Assembly: GCA_900315695.1 (NCBI GenBank)
Contig: ONAE01000008.1
Coordinates: 1-64,000 of the forward strand
From: an uncultured Prevotella sp.
Lineage (GTDB): Bacteria > Bacteroidota > Bacteroidia > Bacteroidales > Bacteroidaceae
DNA length: 64,000 nt
Direction: 5' to 3'
Shown here: positions 44,106 to 52,386 of the stretch, in pieces
Numbering within the stretch: the stretch's first letter is position 1
Layout of the letters: each line of letters opens with the position of its first letter
Notes under the pieces: generated by a model
Databases searched by the model: none
What the model saw: the letters and a program-made list of their open reading frames with translations, nothing else
Told to the model about the DNA's origin: nothing
Program-made: the position numbers and the translations under genes

Positions 44106-45500
44106 ATGAAGAAAATAATGATATTCATGTCCGCAGCCCTGCTGCTGTCGAGCTGCGGACTCTATAACAAATACGAGCGCCCGACCGTGGACACCGAAGG
44201 TCTCATCCGCGACCCCCTCTCACCCACCGACACGTTGGCAGTAGCCCCACAGGACACAGCCTCCTTTGGCAACCTGTCTTGGCGCAGTGTCTTTACCGAC
44301 CCTCAGCTGCAGCAGCTCATCGAGCAGGGCCTGGAGCGTAACAGCAACCTGTTGAACGCAGCCCTGACCGTCCAGATCTATGAGTCGATGCTGAAGGCGG
44401 CCAAGCTGGCGTTCCTGCCGGGCATCGCCCTCGGTTCACAGCAGCCAATGGGAACGATTGCCACGTTGCATACCAGTCCGTCGGTGGAGACCAAGAGCTA
44501 TTCTATTCCCGTATCGGCCTCATGGACGATCGATCTTTTCGGAAACATCCTGTCGCAGAAGCGCTCCACGCAGATGCAGCTCCTCGCCTTCAAGGACTAT
44601 CAGATGGCTGTCCGTGCCCAGGTTGTCAGTGGCATTGCCAACAGCTACTACACCTTGCTGATGTTCGACGAGCAGCTCCGCATCGTGAAGGAGATGTCGA
44701 AGATGGCGAAGGAGACATGGAACATCACGCAGCAGCAGTTCAACCTGGGTCGTGTGCGTGCCAATGCGGTTCACAGTGCTGAGGCCGCCTATCTCTCCAC
44801 GCTGACGCAGATCAACGACTTCGAGCGTCAGATACGTGCCACGGAGAACGCCCTCTCGCTGCTCATCGGACAGCCCGGTCAGCAGATCCCCCGTTCCACA
44901 CTGGCCGAGCAGTCGCTGCCCGACGAGTTTGCCGTAGGTGTGGGTGTGGCTCTGTTGCAGAACCGTCCCGACGTGCATAATGCTGAGATGGAGCTGGCTT
45001 CCTGTTTCCACGATGTGCAGACAGCCCGTTCCAGATTCTATCCGAACATTACGATCGGTGTCTCTGCCGCCTTCACCAACAACAACGGTGGCCTGAATCC
45101 CGGCAAGTGGCTCACCTCACTGTTTGGCTCGCTCACACAGCCTATCTTCCAGCGCGGTGCGCTCATCGCTGGTCTGAAGGCCAGCAAACTGCAGTATGAG
45201 CAGGCTTTCAATACCTGGCAGAACACTATCCTCAAGGCTGGCAACGAGGTGTCTAACGCCCTCGTCAACTACAATAAGTACGACGACAATGCCAAGTTGG
45301 AGAACCAGCGTGTCGAAGCACTCTCAAAGGCTGTCGATGCCACCATCTCTCTCTACCACTCCAAGGGCACGACCTATCTGGAGGTGCTGACCGCTCAGAC
45401 ACAGCTTCTCTCGGCCCAGCTCGCTCTGGCAACCGACGACTTCAATAAGATGCAGTCGGTGGTAAGTCTCTATACGGCACTCGGTGGCGGAGGAAAGTAA
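44106..45500 (+). CDS. TolC/OprM-type outer-membrane efflux lipoprotein
   Basis: A 464-residue outer-membrane factor with a lipobox (LLSSC, Cys 17), GLYNKYERP just after it, and the two-fold repeat of helical OEP domains. LGRVRANAVHSAEAAYLSTL and the later LQNRPDVHNAEMELASC segment are typical NodT/OprM features. It completes the tripartite pump with the two preceding genes. The start is one base after the pump's stop codon. Confidence 0.94.
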   Translation: MKKIMIFMSAALLLSSCGLYNKYERPTVDTEGLIRDPLSPTDTLAVAPQDTASFGNLSWRSVFTDPQLQQLIEQGLERNSNLLNAALTVQIYESMLKAAKLAFLPGIALGSQQPMGTIATLHTSPSVETKSYSIPVSASWTIDLFGNILSQKRSTQMQLLAFKDYQMAVRAQVVSGIANSYYTLLMFDEQLRIVKEMSKMAKETWNITQQQFNLGRVRANAVHSAEAAYLSTLTQINDFERQIRATENALSLLIGQPGQQIPRSTLAEQSLPDEFAVGVGVALLQNRPDVHNAEMELASCFHDVQTARSRFYPNITIGVSAAFTNNNGGLNPGKWLTSLFGSLTQPIFQRGALIAGLKASKLQYEQAFNTWQNTILKAGNEVSNALVNYNKYDDNAKLENQRVEALSKAVDATISLYHSKGTTYLEVLTAQTQLLSAQLALATDDFNKMQSVVSLYTALGGGGK

Positions 45501-45521
45501 AATTCTTTAATTTTGAAAATT

Positions 45522-46256
45522 ATGGCAAGTGAAATAAGTCCAAAAGCTGAGATCAGCCCCAAGGCAAAGATCGGCAACAACTGTAAGATATTCCCCTTCG
45601 CATATATCGAGGACGATGTGGAGATCGGCGACAACTGTATCATCTTCCCCTTCGTCTCGATCTGCGACGGTTCACGTATCGGCAACAACAACAAGATCCA
45701 CCAGGGCTCGGTGATCGCTGCCCTGCCGCAGGACTTCAACTTCCGTGGTGCCAAGTCATACGTGAAGATCGGTAATAATAATGTGATTCGTGAGAATGTG
45801 GTCGTCAACCGTGGTACAAATAAGGATGGTTGTACCGTGATCGGCAACGATAACTTCCTGCTGGAAGGTACCCATATCAGCCACGACACCGTTGTGGGCG
45901 ACCACTGCGTGTTTGGCTATGGCACTAAGATTGCCGGCGACTGTGAGATCGGCAATGGTGTCATCTTCTCTTCGGGTGCCATCCAGAATGCCAACTCTCA
46001 CGATGTGCCCCCGTTTGTCATCGCCGGTGGTAATCCGATGACCTATGGTGGTCCTAACACCACGATGATGAAGCTTGCGGGCATCGACGAGAAGGTGCAG
46101 AAGCACATCGCCAATGCCTACCGTCTGCTCTTCCATGGAAAGACCAGCGTGTTTGATGTGATCAATCAGATCAAGGATCAGGTACCCGACGGCCCCGAGA
46201 TCCGTACCATCATCGAATTCCTCAGTCACTCCAAACGAGGCATCATGTGTAAGTAA
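45522..46256 (+). CDS. LpxA-family acyl-ACP--UDP-N-acetylglucosamine O-acyltransferase
   Basis: A 244-residue left-handed beta-helix protein made of hexapeptide repeats (ISPKAEISPKAKIGNN and similar). It carries the LpxA features ALPQDFNFRG and H121 in THISHDTVVG, equivalent to the catalytic His125 of E. coli. The C-terminal helical part is shorter than usual. It either makes the first lipid A acylation or is a paralogue of the lpxA normally beside lpxC-fabZ in Bacteroidetes; the rest of the genome would decide. It follows the efflux operon by 21 bases and seems co-transcribed with it. Confidence 0.82.
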   Translation: MASEISPKAEISPKAKIGNNCKIFPFAYIEDDVEIGDNCIIFPFVSICDGSRIGNNNKIHQGSVIAALPQDFNFRGAKSYVKIGNNNVIRENVVVNRGTNKDGCTVIGNDNFLLEGTHISHDTVVGDHCVFGYGTKIAGDCEIGNGVIFSSGAIQNANSHDVPPFVIAGGNPMTYGGPNTTMMKLAGIDEKVQKHIANAYRLLFHGKTSVFDVINQIKDQVPDGPEIRTIIEFLSHSKRGIMCK

Positions 46257-46280
46257 GCCTGCCCTTCAGAAGGCTCTACA

Positions 46281-46327
46281 CCCCCTCTATATCTGTCCCC
46301 CTTAAAGGGGGACTTAGATATGAGGGG
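46281..46327. repeat. Nested palindromic element after the LpxA gene
   Basis: Outer arms CCCCCTCTATATCT and AGATATGAGGGGG flank the inner stem GTCCCCCTT-A-AAGGGGGAC. It has no T run. It may be a dispersed palindromic element or a processing site that ends the efflux operon mRNA. Confidence 0.6.
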
Positions 46328-46620
46328 GAGGCTTCTTTCGGGAAATTGCTATGCGAAGGAAAATTTGCGGGATTTAATTCTAGCACTTTTTTGATTTAAA
46401 TGTAACAAGTGCTAGATTTAAATCTAGGAAAACCACCTCCGAAGGGGGATTTTTATTGTTTAACGGTGGTAAAATGTATTTTTAACACCTCTTACGAAGA
46501 AGAGTCGTCTTTTGCTTAATGAAGGTTAATAGGGGGGGTGAATCCTGGCTTCAAGGTTAAAATGTGTAAATATTCGGAGATTTTTATCTGCAAAGAAACA
46601 CTTAATCTACAAAAATAACC

Positions 46621-46629
46621 TATTTTTGC
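46621..46629 (+). promoter_or_regulatory. -7 box of the pilus locus
   Basis: TATTTTTGC lies 20 bases before the first ATG (46650), with no good -33 element. It is the only clear promoter I see before the whole 15 kb co-directional locus. Confidence 0.5.
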
Positions 46630-46649
46630 ATTTCACAAGCATGTGATAA

Positions 46650-47828
46650 ATGAGATATATTAATCTCCATAATATATATATAAGGTGTTCTATACTGGCC
46701 TTAACACTTTTAATTACCCAGGCAAGTTTTTGTCAGGTTATGGATACCGGTCATAAGATAGATACACTTTCCGCTGCGGATAGGTTGGCTTTCCGCACCA
46801 ATGCCGTTGAGTGGCTGATTCTGGTCCCGAATATTGGCATTGAATACGACCTTGGGAGATACAATTACAATCGTTATAGCATTGGTTTGAACCTGCGCTA
46901 TAACTGGCAGACCAGCCATACCTTTAAGCCTGGTGCTATTTTTAATGTGGCTGAGGCCCGTCTGGAATTACGTGATTATTATCGCATTCGTGAGTTCACG
47001 AACTACATCACGCCTAAGAAAGGTTTCTTGAACAAACTACTTTCGCCTCGTCGTGAGACTGCTAAGCATCCCAACACCACCTATTACCGTGGTGCGTTTG
47101 CCGCCTATAACAAGTTTACGGTGAAGTTGGGCTCGGAAGGTCATCAGGGTAATGCGATCATCGGCGGTTTTATGTGGGGTATGATGAAACCGCTTTATGT
47201 CTTCCGTCGTGGCCATTCACTCGACTTGGAATTTGGTGTCGCCGTGGGTGTGGCCTATGCCAAATACGACACTTTCACCCATGATGCCTTCCTCGACTAT
47301 TATCCGAAGACGGGCAATAAGACCACTATCCTGCCGGTGATCAACGACCTGCGTGTGGGCTTTGTATATCGTCCGGGCAAATACCCGATTACGAAGAAGT
47401 ACCGCTGGCGTTACGACGTTGACATGAACTATCAGAGCGAGTTTGACAACAAGCTCCTGGCTAAGCGCCGCCAGATTGATAGCAAGGCCTTCAACGACTC
47501 TATTGACAACTATGTGCGTAAATTGTTCTGGGAGAAGTACGACTCGATTACCAATAAGCATAGAATCGCTGAGGATTCGCTGCGCCTGATCGGTCAGGAT
47601 GAGAAGTCGCTCAAGAGATTAGAAAAAGAGAATCGTAAGGCTAAGATACAGGCCGATAAGGAAGCTGCCAAGGAAGAAGAGCGTCAAGCCAGGAGGAGAT
47701 TGATCAGGGAAGCCGCCCGTGAAGCGAGGAAGGAAGCTGAGAAATCTAACTCTGAGTCTGAGGCGGAAGAACCCGAGAAACCTGCTGCCACCACAGAGGA
47801 GAAAGAGGAGAAAGGAGGTGAGTCATGA
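46650..47828 (+). CDS. DUF3575 domain protein with charged coiled-coil tail
   Basis: A 392-residue exported protein. A signal peptide ends near SFCQ. A domain with FRTNAVEWLILVPNIGIEYDLG (about 48-70) and alternating beta-like segments resembles DUF3575, a family found beside fimbrillin genes in Bacteroidetes. From about residue 285 the protein turns into a highly charged helix rich in Glu, Lys and Arg, ending EEKEEKGGES, which could reach into the periplasm. It opens the pilus locus and overlaps the next gene by four bases. Confidence 0.75.
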   Translation: MRYINLHNIYIRCSILALTLLITQASFCQVMDTGHKIDTLSAADRLAFRTNAVEWLILVPNIGIEYDLGRYNYNRYSIGLNLRYNWQTSHTFKPGAIFNVAEARLELRDYYRIREFTNYITPKKGFLNKLLSPRRETAKHPNTTYYRGAFAAYNKFTVKLGSEGHQGNAIIGGFMWGMMKPLYVFRRGHSLDLEFGVAVGVAYAKYDTFTHDAFLDYYPKTGNKTTILPVINDLRVGFVYRPGKYPITKKYRWRYDVDMNYQSEFDNKLLAKRRQIDSKAFNDSIDNYVRKLFWEKYDSITNKHRIAEDSLRLIGQDEKSLKRLEKENRKAKIQADKEAAKEEERQARRRLIREAAREARKEAEKSNSESEAEEPEKPAATTEEKEEKGGES

Positions 47829-49192
47829 TGAAGATGCGTCTGCTTCCCTGCCTGATGATTCTGATGCTGGCAGTCTCCTGTACGGAGGTTAGCCTGTATG
47901 AAGGTACCGACTATACGGATCGTGCGAAGGTGAAATTCGCCTACGACTGGGTCAGCAACATGCCGAATGATGGCTTCGATCATGACGTGCCCGACTCGAT
48001 GTATGTGATTGCCAAGCGTATCGTTGGTGCGTGGAAGTGTGGTGTAAAGGTCAATTCCACCGATGGTGCGGGCTATTACCTGACCAATGCTCCGGAGTTG
48101 GAAGAGCCCGAGGTCATCGATGAAGAGACAGACTCTATCCCTGGGGATAATGATGAAATAGATGTGGAACCGACTCCTGAGACACCGACTGCTGATTCTA
48201 CAGCTGTCGATTCTACGGCTATCGAAGCAGAGCCTGTTGCAGCGGCCCGTGCCCACAGCCGTGGTTACGTACGTACGCGTGCCGAAGGCGGACAGCCCGG
48301 CGTGGATGAGCCTACCGATGTCTTTGAGATAATCCCTGGTTTCTATAAATTTGTGACGTTCAACTGTGATACCACCGAATATATCTACCAGGATATCAAG
48401 GAGTACCTGTTGGCAGAAGAGAACAAGACCACCCTCCAGGAACTCTGCATGGAGTATAAGCGCTATGCCTATTCCGACCCGCACCTCCGTGGTACGGTGA
48501 GAAACTGGAAGGACTTAAACCTCTATGGTGATGGTAAGAACTATATCCAGCCGGATATCACTCCCATCTATTACGACTCCATTTCTAACGAGCGGATTGT
48601 GAGAGGCGACCAGCCAACCCTCACCTTTGCGCCGGGACTGCTCACGCAGAACATCGATATCCGTTTCAAGATCCGCAAGAAGGTCGATGTGGTGCCGATT
48701 ATCATCGATTCGGTCTATGCCGATATCTCGGGCATCCCTTACCGTGTGAACCTGTCGAACGACTACATTGACATCAAGCAAACGTGTAAGATGATGTTCC
48801 AAAACTATATGGAGGACGCGAACGGCAACCGTATCACCGATACGGGCACCAATACCGAGTTGTACTGCCACGGCAACATCGACGTGCTGAGCGTTGTCAA
48901 TGCCCACGACAGCACCACCACGAAAGGCCCTGGCATCATGCAGATCATGGTATTCATCAGAGGCTATCAACCCATTCGTGGCATGATTAATCTCTACCAC
49001 TGCATCCGCCGTGCCAATCTCATCAATGATGTAGGCGACGGTGTGTGGGCGCGGAAGCGCAAGAACCATGGTGTGCTGGAGATTGACTCCGATCTGCTGA
49101 TCGATGAGAAACTGCTCATCTCTGACGACGGTGAAGGCGGTCTGGACCGCTGGATCCCCATGGGCGATGAGGATATCGTGATTGATACTTAG
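47825..49192 (+). CDS. Pilus-locus lipoprotein (FimB/Mfa2- or DUF5119-like)
   Basis: A 455-residue lipoprotein (lipobox LAVSC, Cys 19). A beta-rich N-terminal part begins DRAKVKFAYDWVSNMP. Then comes an acidic, Pro/Thr-rich linker (about 97-145) with repeated ADSTAVDSTAIEAE-like words and a VRTRAEGG segment, followed by a larger C-terminal domain. I compare it with the anchor and assembly lipoproteins of type V pili, but the match is by pattern and position only. The start overlaps the previous stop. A strong GGAGGTGA precedes it, though it also encodes the preceding EKGGE residues. Confidence 0.65.
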   Translation: MMKMRLLPCLMILMLAVSCTEVSLYEGTDYTDRAKVKFAYDWVSNMPNDGFDHDVPDSMYVIAKRIVGAWKCGVKVNSTDGAGYYLTNAPELEEPEVIDEETDSIPGDNDEIDVEPTPETPTADSTAVDSTAIEAEPVAAARAHSRGYVRTRAEGGQPGVDEPTDVFEIIPGFYKFVTFNCDTTEYIYQDIKEYLLAEENKTTLQELCMEYKRYAYSDPHLRGTVRNWKDLNLYGDGKNYIQPDITPIYYDSISNERIVRGDQPTLTFAPGLLTQNIDIRFKIRKKVDVVPIIIDSVYADISGIPYRVNLSNDYIDIKQTCKMMFQNYMEDANGNRITDTGTNTELYCHGNIDVLSVVNAHDSTTTKGPGIMQIMVFIRGYQPIRGMINLYHCIRRANLINDVGDGVWARKRKNHGVLEIDSDLLIDEKLLISDDGEGGLDRWIPMGDEDIVIDT

Positions 49193-49213
49193 AAGAAAAA
49201 AAGAAAATTAGAT

Positions 49214-50713
49214 ATGCGATTAAACCTGAAGACTGGAATCCTGACGCTGGTTGCCGCCATCTCCCTGGTGGCATGCAGTGAGTCGTATCCGGGCCTGCTC
49301 TATGATGAGTCCGAAAGTAAGGCTACCAATACGGAAGGGTTGGACTCCGCCAACCTTGTGCCGCTCTATGTCTATGTCAACAAGCAGAGCTTCTTCACTG
49401 TGACCGCTACTCCTGGCGATGGTCAGTTGCCCAGTGGTGTCACCCGTGGTATCGGCTCTTTCCAGCCCATCACGTCACCGACTGATGAGAAAGGCAATCC
49501 GATAGTCTATACCGAAGAGGACAGCCTCCGTTACTATCAGACCAACTTCCGCCTCTTCGCTTTCCGCGACGGCAGATATGCCACCACGGGCTCTGCCTAT
49601 CCCGCTGAGCTGGCTAACGACCCGGACATGACCTGGACGCTGCTGGCTGAAGACGGCGGCCATCGCGACCCGGAGAAGCTGAACTGCCTCGTTGATGGCT
49701 ACTCTTACTATGCCGGCCTGAGCTCACATCTCGACAATAACAGCGGACTGGCACCCGAGGTGAAGAACCCCCTCTGCTACGGCACCTATCAGGATGTCGG
49801 CTATAACTTCTTTGCCTATGTCTCCGACGACTTGGAGGCTTCGGGCTCTACGGTACACCGTACCCGCGACAGCATCTATTATGATGTCACCCTCAACGGC
49901 ACCCAGGATGTGATGTGCGGCTATGCCCCGAAGCTCACCGCTGATGTGCTCGATGAGCGTTACAGTCAGGTGGAACTCACCCCTGCCGAGCGCAGCCGCG
50001 TGCTGAATATCGGTAACTACAGCACCTACGCTGCCCACCGTAACATCGACCCCTACGTCGATGTCTTCCACATGCTCACCCGCCTGCAGTTCCGTGCCTA
50101 CCCGGGCGATGAGACGGCTACCGGCACCACCATCGACTCCATCTATGTGGAGGCCCCCAACAAGGGTAAGTTCATCGTGGCGCATCGCGACCCCACCAAG
50201 GTGGGACTCTATCTCGACACCATCCCCGGGCGCTACTACCTGCATGAGAAACCGGAGATTGTGGATTCTGTGCAGGCAGACTCCACCACAAGGCGCATGC
50301 TGCGCAACAGCGTCATGATGCCTGCCGGAAAATATAAGGCAGAGTGGAAAGATGCCTATTGGATAGATAAGGCTGCCCATAAGGCCGTACCTATCTTCGA
50401 GCGAGATCATATCGACGTGGGTGCCAGCATGATGCTGCCCCAGTCACCGGAGTTTGTCATCACCATCTGCTCTACCTATATAGATGCTACGGGTGGCTCT
50501 CATGTCATGAAATCCCACTACCGCGTCACAGCCGGCTCGCTGGGTGAAAATCCCGACAACTGGGATGAGGCCACGCAGCAGTATGTGTTTAAGCGCGCCC
50601 GCTACTACACCATCAACCTCGCTGTATATGGCTTACAGCCGATCGAGGTGATTGCCAACATCGAAGGCTGGAAGGAGGGCGGCGAGATATACATCGATCC
50701 AGATGCAGAGTAA
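49214..50713 (+). CDS. Fimbrillin-like lipoprotein, large
   Basis: A 499-residue lipoprotein (lipobox LVAC, Cys 21). It shares landmarks with the next three products: a VTRG site (R78) ahead of the first core strand, an NGTQDVM segment, and a C-terminal block YYTINLAVYG plus IEGWKEGG, like the donor-strand end of type V pilins. It may be an accessory or tip/anchor pilin. The DNA is richer in G+C than the following three genes. It lies 21 bases after the previous gene. Confidence 0.7.
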   Translation: MRLNLKTGILTLVAAISLVACSESYPGLLYDESESKATNTEGLDSANLVPLYVYVNKQSFFTVTATPGDGQLPSGVTRGIGSFQPITSPTDEKGNPIVYTEEDSLRYYQTNFRLFAFRDGRYATTGSAYPAELANDPDMTWTLLAEDGGHRDPEKLNCLVDGYSYYAGLSSHLDNNSGLAPEVKNPLCYGTYQDVGYNFFAYVSDDLEASGSTVHRTRDSIYYDVTLNGTQDVMCGYAPKLTADVLDERYSQVELTPAERSRVLNIGNYSTYAAHRNIDPYVDVFHMLTRLQFRAYPGDETATGTTIDSIYVEAPNKGKFIVAHRDPTKVGLYLDTIPGRYYLHEKPEIVDSVQADSTTRRMLRNSVMMPAGKYKAEWKDAYWIDKAAHKAVPIFERDHIDVGASMMLPQSPEFVITICSTYIDATGGSHVMKSHYRVTAGSLGENPDNWDEATQQYVFKRARYYTINLAVYGLQPIEVIANIEGWKEGGEIYIDPDAE

Positions 50714-50777
50714 CTTATGAAATAGAAAATATATGTTTTAATTCACTTTATTTATTCACTTTTTAAAACTAAAGGTT

Positions 50778-52241
50778 ATGAAAAAAAGTTTTATGTTCGT
50801 AGCAGTTGCTGCCGCTGGAATGCTGGCAAGCTGCTCAAGTGATTCCCTCACTGCTGGCCCAGATCCAAAGATCGAGCCAACACAGGAAGAGCGTGTTCCC
50901 ATTGAGATTGGTGTAGCTTCTGTCCAGACAAAAGCTTCTACTCGTGGAAGTGGTGCTGTTGGTGATTTAGTTGGTGATGTCAATAACGTTTGGAAAGGCC
51001 AGAAAATCAATGCGTTTATGTTTGATAAAGGTAAGCTTACTATTCCAACAGATGAAGAAGGTGATATTTATAATAACACCGAGCTGACTACGCCAACTGG
51101 AGTCGAGTCTGGTATTGCACAACAGTATCTTACTCCAACAACAATTAAGCACAAGTATTATCCTCAGCGTGGTAACTTTGATTTCTGGGGCTATTATGCT
51201 GATGATGCTAATGCAGCAGCAGTTCTTGCTGATCCTGCAAATGCTGTTGATGCTACAAATCCAATTGCTTCAGTGCTTAATGCTGGTGATGAGGATGTAA
51301 TCGTTCCATTTATTATTAATGGTACTCAGGATCTGATGGTTGCTAAGGCTGTTCCCGTTGGTGCTGACGCAACTGCTATTGCAGGCTGGGATGCAGCTAA
51401 TCAGGACCGTTACTATTCAGCTTTTGCTGCACGCAATAAAGTTCAACCCGAACTTACCTTTAAACACTTGCTGACCCTCTTAAAATTCAAAATAAAGGGT
51501 GGTACTCCAAGTTCTTGTGGTTGGTCTTGGAATTCAACAGCTCTTACTCCAACTTGGGAAGGTCCTACAGTTGGTGAGAAATTCACTGGTGTTTTTGTAA
51601 AGTCTATCAAAATTAAATCTCAAAGCACAGGTTACATTGTTGCAGCCTATACTCGTACTGATATGAGTACTGATACCCGTTATCAGAATGCTACTAAGCT
51701 GATCAAGTTTGACGATACAACTACCGCACCAGCAACTGAGCCTGACAATTATACGGACTTCGAACTGTGGAACGATACTGATGGTGATGGTAAGCTCGAC
51801 GCTCTTTATAACTTCGATCCTGCAGCTGGTGATTTGACAGTTACAGCTGTTGCTGACGATCATTATGATAAACTTTACAAGGCTAAAGCTACACCAACTA
51901 CTGCCACAACAGAAAATACTGCTTGGACTTATAATGAAGTTCCTGTTGGTAGTGGGATACTTGCACAGACTCGTGATTCTTATGTTATGGAGATTGAACT
52001 TGGCCAGTACCTGCTTGATGTAGAAGATACTTCAAACCCTGCAGCTAGTACATACAAGATTAAGTCAAACATAATTTCTGATATTCCTGTAGTAGTAGAT
52101 CCTGCTGATCCTTCAAAGAAGTTTGAAATAGGAAAGGCGTATACTCTTACTATTACCGTCTACGGTAACGAGGAGATTAAGATTAAAACCACTCTTGAAG
52201 GTTGGATTGATGGTGGTAATGTCCCCGTTAGTTACGACTAA
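50778..52241 (+). CDS. Fimbrillin family protein, candidate major pilin
   Basis: A 487-residue lipoprotein precursor (lipobox LASC, Cys 19) of the FimA/Mfa1-like type. After a short linker comes STRGSG (R56), a likely site for cleavage by an Arg-specific protease, as in Porphyromonas pilins. The core contains NGTQDLMVAK and FKHLLTLLKFKI, both common in fimbrillins. The C-terminus YTLTITVYGNEEIKIKTTLEGWIDGG gives the amphipathic donor strand. It is relatively A/T-rich and probably the stalk subunit, judged by position and completeness. A direct repeat ATTCACTTT (50741 and 50754) precedes it, without a clear promoter. Confidence 0.8.
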   Translation: MKKSFMFVAVAAAGMLASCSSDSLTAGPDPKIEPTQEERVPIEIGVASVQTKASTRGSGAVGDLVGDVNNVWKGQKINAFMFDKGKLTIPTDEEGDIYNNTELTTPTGVESGIAQQYLTPTTIKHKYYPQRGNFDFWGYYADDANAAAVLADPANAVDATNPIASVLNAGDEDVIVPFIINGTQDLMVAKAVPVGADATAIAGWDAANQDRYYSAFAARNKVQPELTFKHLLTLLKFKIKGGTPSSCGWSWNSTALTPTWEGPTVGEKFTGVFVKSIKIKSQSTGYIVAAYTRTDMSTDTRYQNATKLIKFDDTTTAPATEPDNYTDFELWNDTDGDGKLDALYNFDPAAGDLTVTAVADDHYDKLYKAKATPTTATTENTAWTYNEVPVGSGILAQTRDSYVMEIELGQYLLDVEDTSNPAASTYKIKSNIISDIPVVVDPADPSKKFEIGKAYTLTITVYGNEEIKIKTTLEGWIDGGNVPVSYD

Positions 52242-52311
52242 TCCTGTCGCTTAAGGCGATTTGAGCCTGACTGCTTAGCATGATGGCTTGATACAATAGA
52301 AATCCAATGTC

Positions 52312-52347
52312 TGGCGGAGACCGAAGTGTTTTCTCCGGTCTCCTGCC
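52312..52347 (+). repeat. Hairpin between fimbrillin genes
   Basis: GGCGGAGACCG pairs with CGGTCTCCTGCC (one bulged base) around a 12-base loop, within a 145-base spacer. There is no T run. It could stabilise the upstream pilin mRNA or reduce read-through, giving more major than minor pilin. Confidence 0.6.
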
Positions 52348-52386
52348 AAGGCAAAGGAAATTAAGTGAAACGAAAAAATAGATTAA

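Larger units (their letters stand above)
46257..46649. other. Intergenic region before the pilus locus with several inverted repeats
   Basis: This 393-base region contains a nested inverted repeat (46281-46327) with perfect inner stem GTCCCCCTT/AAGGGGGAC. It also contains a second inverted repeat CTAGCACTT (46380-46388)/AAGTGCTAG (46407-46415), a weak terminator-like CCTCC-GAA-GGGGG-ATTTTT (46437-46456), and the -7 box of the next gene. I found no convincing gene in it. Confidence 0.6.

Noticed and set aside
46380..46415. Invertible promoter ends for phase variation of the pili
   Set aside because: The arms are only 9 bases and enclose 18, too short to hold the promoter, and no site-specific recombinase gene is nearby.
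47808..47827. Strong Shine-Dalgarno sequence as a special translation signal
   Set aside because: The same bases encode the Glu/Lys/Gly-rich end of the preceding protein, so the match may be a by-product of its composition.
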